From: Isochrysis galbana
Lineage: Eukaryota > Haptophyta > Isochrysidales > Isochrysidaceae
DNA length: 36,068 bases
Direction: 5' to 3'
NCBI GenBank assembly: GCA_018136815.1
Contig: JADDIW010000023.1
Span: forward strand, 1 to 36,068
Part shown: positions 29,992-36,068 of the stretch, piece by piece
Numbering within the stretch: the first letter of the stretch is position 1
Layout of the letters: every line of letters begins with the position of its first letter
Notes under the pieces: generated by a model
Told to the model about the DNA's origin: nothing
What the model saw: the letters and a program-made list of their open reading frames with translations, nothing else
Database searches by the model: none
Translations under genes and position numbers: made by a program

Positions 29992-30548
29992 TGCTCATGT
30001 CTCATGTCTCCCATTTGCCCGTCTCAGCCCGCCCGTCTGTTGCCAACCCTGCAGGTCCAATGATACGGCCGCAGCACGCGGTCTTCGTCCTCGGCTCGCC
30101 TCTCGCCGCTCGCTCGATGTCGCTCTCGCCGCCGTCCTCGCCCTCGCTCAAGCCCGCCTGCCCGCCTTCCTCTGCTGACGGGCTTCAGCCCGTCAGCGTC
30201 TCCGAAGTCGTCTCTTCAGCCGCGCCTGCCGCCGGCTTGCCACCCTCCTCATTGCCCTCAGGCCCTATGGGCCATCCCAATTCGTCAGCTTTAGGCTGTC
30301 AGGGTTGTGCGCATAGCCGGGGGCTAGACAAATAGTCTATCTCTGAGCTCTGAGCGGTCGGTGCGTGCTTCATCGCTCAAAAACAATGGTTTGTCGGCCT
30401 CTACATAGTTCAAAATAGCCGCTAGCATGGCCGACAATGTCACTCCCGGCTCCACATCTCCAACGACTATCCGACATAATTGACGACAGTCATAGGCATA
30501 GACTAGTGTCGATGCCAAGGTCTCACAAGGCAACGAACGCGGGTGATG
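29992..30548. other. Region between LINE fragment and SLOG-SLATT gene
   Basis: A plus-strand frame of 117 codons (29982-30335) is rich in Pro, Ser and Ala and resembles LINE ORF1 N-termini in composition, but I see no direct match to the copies here. From 30340 to 30548 is the 3' flank of the minus-strand SLOG-SLATT gene. No other feature seen. Confidence 0.4.
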
Positions 30549-33500
30549 TCAAGTGCTTCCGGCGGGTGCAGTCGACTCTCGTGGTTTTGAGCCCGTGGCA
30601 CTGCTAGCGTTAGTTGTGGCGTCTAGAGAGACTCCACCTTCCGCAGAATTGTCATTATCGCCGCTCCTCGTTGCAGCAAGCGCGCCCGCCGCAAAAGCAG
30701 CATGCCTTGCAACGATGGCATTCTCGCACATGTCCACGAGTCTGTCCTTGCCTTCACGTGACCGCCGCTCAACAAGAGAGAGCCCGTCCCACCATAACAA
30801 CGTGGTTTGGAGTGAGGCTTGTGCCATATTGCCCGATGCCAAGTTTTGCTCAAGCATGAAGTACTTGTCGAGATATTCTAGCATGGTGGTTATCGCAAGT
30901 GTCATCGGGACCCATTCGGAAAGTCGAGCACTTGACAGAATACCCCCTGCGGCCGAGGAGACGAGCGCGAGGATGACGAGGATCCAATGTGTCCAATACC
31001 TAATACGGGAAAGGGGGAGCGAGCGCGGTTGAAATAGTTTGTGCTCCAACGATTCCTGCAGAGTGAGACGAGACCTAGCGCGCGAGTCGCAATACTGTGT
31101 TTGGTTACTGCTAGGACCCGACTGGCAACGGGAATGCGTTCGAATCATACCGTGGCGGAGACTTCTTGGCGATTGAGGCGAGCTCGCGCACAACTCGCGT
31201 GTTGATGTACTCGTCGGCAGAGCAAACGCCCATGGTGATGCCGGCGATCTGAAGCATGCGCTTCTCGCGCTTCTTCGCACGCATGGCCGTCTTCAGCTTG
31301 CCAACGGCCTGCGCACGCTCGCGCGCCGCGACGTCACGCTCGCGTTCGAGGGTTTCGTCTACAGATTGAGAACTGAAGCCATTCGCCAAGCGGAGGGCCG
31401 CCGTGCGAGTGCGCGCAAGCACGCCCGCCCGCATCTCGCTCATCATGCAATTGAGGAAAAGCTCCTCGCACGTGTCGCTAAACTTCTTCCGATGGCTCTT
31501 CTTACCGCTATTACTTGCTGTAGTGCGATATCGTCCTGTCCGCGTACGGTAGCGAATGAGCTCTGACTCAATCGTCTTGGCGCAAAGGAAGGCGACGGCA
31601 AATCTGTCCATGGGCTTGTACATTGCAAAGAGCGAAGCAAATAGTGCCACCGTGATGGGCAGAACGATGGACGGGTAGTAAAAGTAATGAACCAAAGTTG
31701 CCATCCCGTTGTCCTCAACAATGCCACTCACAGTCACAAGCGATAAAGCCGAGAGTGAGAGCATGCGGTATATGACCTGCAGCACGGTGGCCTCCCACCA
31801 GTAGTTGCGTGCAGTCTTCTCTAGTTGTAGCTTCAGCATTAGGACGTGCAAGATTGCGCGCTCTTCGGCCATCTTGCCCCCGAGCTCGGGAGCCTCATCA
31901 AAGACGGTGGACATCACTTTAGTAATGCTGTCTTGCAATGTCTCTACCTTGACGAGGCTGCCGACTCCAAGGTTCACTATAAGCACTGCTTGCTTATTGA
32001 AGGTTTCTGGGAAATTCTGCAGAAGCATGACGGCACGCTCCTTCAACTGAGGCAATATGCCGACGCGGTCGACGAAGTGTTGCACAATTGCTAGCCGCTT
32101 GTCATTGGCACCGCCACTACCATGTGCACCGTGGCTGTCATGAGAACTGTAGAGCTGCACCGTGTCGACGAGAAACGTCTTGAGCGCCTTGGTATTCAGC
32201 CTCACCTTATTCGCCCCGAGCCTGAGCTGTTCCAGGGCGAACGGAGTATCGTGATCCTCCACCTTCGCAATCAATTTGGCGAGCGTATGCACGTGCTGCG
32301 CGAAGTCAAGGAGCGCTTTCCTCTCTCGTTTGTACGCGTCAGTCGCCTGGTTCACGGCGACTCGGTCGCCGCTCGCTCGTTTGAGTGCCAACCTATATTC
32401 GCGCTCGATGCGCTCCGCTTGCTCAACCGCCGAAAAGTGCCGTTTCATCTCGGACATTAATTGGGCGGATTGGAGTTTTGAACGCGCTTCCTCGAGCTTC
32501 TTGCCTCGGACCCCTCGGTGTTTCAGCTCCTCGAAGTGGTCCCACAAGCTGACAGCGTCGACCTTCTTGCTGTCGACATTTACTGTTCGCATAATCGTCA
32601 GCGCAGAGGCGTCGTTCGCCACAAACGGCGCGTCGTCGGACGGCTCAGCAGCGATGCCTATGTGATTCTCAAGGGCTTCAGCTGTACGAGTAGCTCCACG
32701 CGCAAGCAGGGCCGTCGTCAGAGCCGCATCGCCCGGTGCCTCGTAGAAGGGTGCCGGTGTGATCGAGGCAGTTGAGGACGTTGTCCTAGTGTGCACCTCG
32801 CTCCTCTTGCCCTCGCCTTTACGAGGTTTTTTCTGGGTGGATTTGTCTGCACCCACATCACGATCGGGGTGCATGATGGTCTCCATGTGCTCCTCGTAGA
32901 AGTCGACCACGTCCGCCAACACATCGGCCGCCTCACCCGTGCCCTTAAAGATGAAGAGCGGTTTGCCCTCTTGAATGCAACGCACAGCGTCCTCAAACAC
33001 ATTGTGCTCACCACCTGCGACAACAAGACCCGTCGGATACTCGAGAGAAAATTGGTGGACGAATTGATCAATCATCGCCTTATCCTCAAACACAAGAGCG
33101 TGGGTGCAGCTCGAGATGAGCCCACCCGGGAGTTCCAGCTTGCGTACGTGCCGGGCGTACTCAGCCTCAAAGGTTGTGATGCTTGAGGAGCAGCTGATAG
33201 TATGGTCAACCTCGCTCCGCAGCGAGTGAAGGTACTTCTTTCGCTTCTCGCCTTCGAATGGTTGCCCGGCAGGCTCAGCATACAAAAAGGCCGGTACACG
33301 ACGAGGGTCCAGCCCGAGGGCAGTGTCTGGATCACAACTGGCGAGGGACCTCATCGCTGCCTCTTGGGTTAGCGCAGCCGGGTGGTCGCTTACGTCGAGC
33401 TCCTCATTCAGCGTGGCCTGGGCGTCAATGCTCATCACCTTTTCGAGGGCGCGGGAGGCAAGGGGCATGCCCGAGGTATGGTGGCTCTCATCCTCCAGCT

Positions 33501-35344
33501 TTTGCTCAAGTTCATCAAGCTTGTTTTCTAGCTCTTCGATCTCGTGCTCGAGACGTTCGTGCTTATCGTCTGCGTTCTCCCTTGCTTCGGCCTCGCTCAC
33601 CTCTTTAGCCGTAACATTTCGGTGAGCTCGCTTGGCTCGATTTTCGGCCACCTATGTGTCAGGAGTCCAAAGGGATGGAGCGGTGTCTTCGGGTCTAAGT
33701 CCAGAGCACGTGCACGAGTACAGTACAAAATATCTGCAATACCAAGGCTTGGGAGCAAAGATGGCACGGATTGATTGTGGGCGTGCACAACGCGCCAGCT
33801 TATTCTATTGTGTACGTGAGAGAGGGGTCTTTGACGGCGCGCACCTGTTTGAAAGACTTTTCATCGTCGCGTATCATAACTAGATCAGCAAGCTCTGAGC
33901 GGAGCTCTTCGATGTGAGCATGGATTGACAGCTTCAACTGCTCGTGCGCGAGGCATGCCTTGACAGCCCGTTTGGCCCGTCCGACATCGAATTCCGGCAG
34001 TGTGACGGTTGCAAGGGCCTTCTCGAGGGTCAACTCGGCGTCCACACGGATGTCCTCCTCGTCGAGCTGGCTCCGAGCATCATCGCTCTGGTTTTGACTC
34101 TCCTCCGCCTCTGAAGGCACCTTGTGCGAGCGACCAACTGTATTCTCATCCTCACGGACTTCAGCCAAGGACATCAAGCCCGGTTGCGAGGTGCCATCGC
34201 CGGGCACATATTTGCCAATGGAAGGTTTCTTCTGTGAGCGGTGCGGCTTGCGCCGCTGAGCGGCCTTTTCGCGTATGATCTCCATCTGTGATAGCAGGCG
34301 AAGGCGCATCTGCTGCTGAAGATCAGCCCAGGACCCCCCAGCCCTTTCGAAGGCGGCCTGTGCCCTGAAGGCGAGCAAAGGCAACTTAAACTGCCGCTTG
34401 CACTCCACCCAAGCCTCCGGCGTCCATTGTCCAAGGTGCATCGTGTACAACATACTTGGCAGGGTAAAGGCCTCGAAAACTTCCTCCTCTCGCGGTCCCT
34501 GCTTCTGCAGAATCGTAAAATCTGACGCAGCAAAAAGGCCGAGTGCAACTGATCCGGGCTGAAGGCACTCACACGCGATCTCTGACAGGCGGTTGCCCTT
34601 GTATGGTGCAGGCAAAAGGAAGATGGTCTTGAGCTGACGGCCAGCTTCCGCAATCCCCGTGATGCAGTTGCGCAATTGCTCTTCAATCAGCCGCTTTTCG
34701 TGGTGCGCGGTGGGCGGTCTATTCAGTCGCTCTGCCGCCTCCATCACGTCCTCGTTTGCCCCTTCCAGCATCTCCTCAAATCTCTCACTGTGCTTTGACT
34801 TTGTGTGCAGCTCGCGTCTTTCGACAATCCATTGCACGAGGGCCTGGTTGGCCTCATCCTGGACATCTAGAGAGGGTGCCACGGCGTGCGACGGGCGGAA
34901 GCAGAACGAGAGGGACGGCTCCTCGATTCCCAGCGCGGTTAGGATAGCCTCCATCTGATTGGCATCGCTGAGCTGGCACCCCGCTTCGACAAACACAAAG
35001 TCGCGCTCCTTGGCATTGTCGACGAGGAAGCGGCCATGGAGCACGGCCGAGCCCACAGGAAGGTGGACCGATTGCCTGCTAGTTTCCTCCCTGCTCACAT
35101 ATAGTGGCTGGGGAGCTGGTCTGTGGGTTGTGCTCGATTCTCCGAGTGGGAAGGCCTCTGGCTCTGGCATCGCTCGGCTGCCGGGAAGTGGTGAGCCCAG
35201 CTCTTCTGATTCGTCGAGGTGGGGGGCGGGTCTGTGGCTTGTGCTGGACTGTTCGAGAGGGAGGAGCTCTGGCTCGGCGCTGCTGCTACCCGGTAGCGGC
35301 GAGGCCAGCTCTTCTGTTGGGTAGACTCTAGTGGAGCCCCCCAT
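30549..35344 (-). CDS. SLOG (TRPM-type LSDAT) sensor fused to two SLATT-like membrane modules
   Basis: Minus-strand exons are 35344-33845, 33651-31151 and 31074-30549, with in-phase GT-AG introns of 193 and 76 bp, giving 1,508 residues. The ATG at 35344 is chosen because the frame upstream has only a GTG. The N-terminus has a tandem repeat of about 37 residues (SPLPGS, then SST-HRPAP). A coiled coil (about 534-552, LEHEIEELENKLDELEQKL) opens exon 2. The SLOG core (about 680-750) reads SCTHALVFEDKA, PTGLVVAGGEHNVFEDAV and PLFIFKGTGEAADVLADV, aligning with the TRPM N-terminal signature (LIVEGGPN, then a G-SGRA-D-like end). Near 1117-1210 is a DUF4231/SLATT-like unit: ARNYWWEATVLQVIYRML, a second helix, then MYKPMDRFAVAF and AKTIESELIRYRTRTGRY. 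Exon 3 has another: IRYWTHWILVILALVSSAAG, then LLWWDGLSLVERRS. By family knowledge SLOG binds nucleotide-derived ligands and SLATT is a predicted membrane effector. The combined role is inference. Confidence 0.75.
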
Positions 35345-35447
35345 CCTGACGGTTTTGCCGACAGCACACTCAAAGTAGCAACGGACCCAGAGAGTGGGGT
35401 TGAGGGGGAAGGGAAAAAGAAAATCACGCGGGGCGTATAATTGCAGG

Positions 35448-35491
35448 GGTTTCACTCTTTCACTCCGATTTCACACCGAGGTTTCACTCCG
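35448..35491 (-). promoter_or_regulatory. Cluster of four GAGTGAAA-like repeats upstream of the SLOG-SLATT gene
   Basis: On the plus strand TTTCACTC or TTTCACAC begins at 35450, 35458, 35469 and 35482. On the gene's own strand these read GAGTGAAA or GTGTGAAA. They lie about 100-150 bp upstream of the ATG and may bind a regulator or be part of the 5' leader. There is no independent support. Confidence 0.35.
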
Positions 35492-35506
35492 CGTTTGACT
35501 TCAAAC

Positions 35507-35525
35507 GGGGGGGGGGGGGGGGGGG
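35507..35525 (+). repeat. Poly-G run of 19
   Basis: An uninterrupted G run just upstream of the repeat cluster in the presumed promoter of the SLOG-SLATT gene. On that gene's strand it is poly-C. Confidence 0.9.
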
Positions 35526-36068
35526 TTGACCCTCATGTGCGTTGAACTCCGCCCCAGTGGGCGCGTGGAACAACTCTGGCGGGTTCCACTGTATTAACTA
35601 GTTCATCGCTCCGCTCTGCGCGAGCGATGGCGGTGCGCTTGCGCCCCGTAGGAGATTGATGCTTGTGAAGTGCCAAGTTCCCTCCCATGCTGGGTGCATT
35701 GATGGTAGGAGAGGTTCCCATCATGAGGAGGGCAGCTCAGCTTTGCATGCTGCGCAGAGAAATGGTGGCAACCTGTTTGGTGCCCGTGCTCATTCATCAC
35801 CCCGGCTTGGTTTGGATGAGCTGGATGGGCTTCCCCTTCTCTGAAAAAGTATCCCATCAAGCCATCCCCTCCCCCTCCCCCTCCCCCTCCCCCTTCTTCT
35901 CCTTCTCCTCCCCTCCCCCTTCCCTAGGCCCCCTTCTTCCCCTTCCCCTTCCCCTTCTCGCCCTCCCCGGCGGTCCATTCGAGGCGCCGCCTACTTACCA
36001 CCCCCCGCCCCGCCCTAAAAAAATAAACCTCCTCTCTACTTCATATCTTCCCACCGGCTTCCCGCCCC
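35526..36068. other. Intergenic end of window
   Basis: No gene supported. A C/T-rich block with CCCCTC and CCCTTC units occupies about 35866-35960. The segment 35540-35850 has ordinary composition but only short frames without recognisable domains. Confidence 0.5.

Noticed and set aside
35344-35455. Extended N-terminus of the SLOG-SLATT protein from 35455
   Set aside because: The codon at 35455 is GTG, not ATG. The first in-frame ATG is at 35344, and the region before it contains the repeat boxes.

Overview
The window looks like nuclear DNA from a GC-rich, flagellated protist, most likely a microalga of the haptophyte type. The genus cannot be fixed from sequence alone. The reasons are many short introns (about 70-200 bp, GT-AG with at least one apparent GC-AG), a sperm-tail PG-rich (SHIPPO) axonemal protein, a LOV photoreceptor domain, very long GA/CT and poly-G/poly-C tracts, and several non-LTR retrotransposon relics. 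There are no bacterial operon signals. Gene models were built by hand: exon joins were chosen where protein-family continuity, reading phase and splice dinucleotides all agree.

Layout. 180-3365 (+) is the 3' part of a gene joining an AGC-type protein kinase to a PAS domain, a SnoaL/NTF2-like domain, a degenerate PAS/LOV-like domain and a C-terminal LOV domain. 4154-5594 is an inverted-repeat composite element with arms of about 300 bp, carrying LINE fragments. 5961-8697 is a decayed, internally deleted LINE flanked by a perfect 16-bp target-site duplication. 8859-10076 (-) encodes a TPR-like, tail-anchored protein. 10077-12914 is simple-sequence DNA. 12915-18021 (+) is a 14-exon GH30 glucosylceramidase with a QxW lectin-like insertion and a C-terminal membrane anchor. 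19209-19590 is a MITE with 18-bp inverted repeats and an 8-bp target duplication. 20780-22151 (+) is a SHIPPO-repeat flagellar protein. 23019-25060 is dominated by GA/CT tracts. 24851-26799 (+) is a Rossmann-fold NAD(P)-binding epimerase-like protein. 27483-29991 holds further LINE fragments. 30549-35344 (-) is a gene of about 1,508 codons joining a TRPM-type SLOG (LSDAT) ligand-sensor domain to two SLATT/DUF4231-like two-helix membrane modules.

The genes do not form an obvious pathway. Two deserve most attention as possible undescribed signalling systems. One is the kinase-PAS-SnoaL-LOV protein, which reverses the domain order of phototropin. The other is the SLOG-SLATT protein, which has the sensor-plus-membrane-effector layout of prokaryotic nucleotide-dependent conflict systems inside an intron-containing eukaryotic gene.
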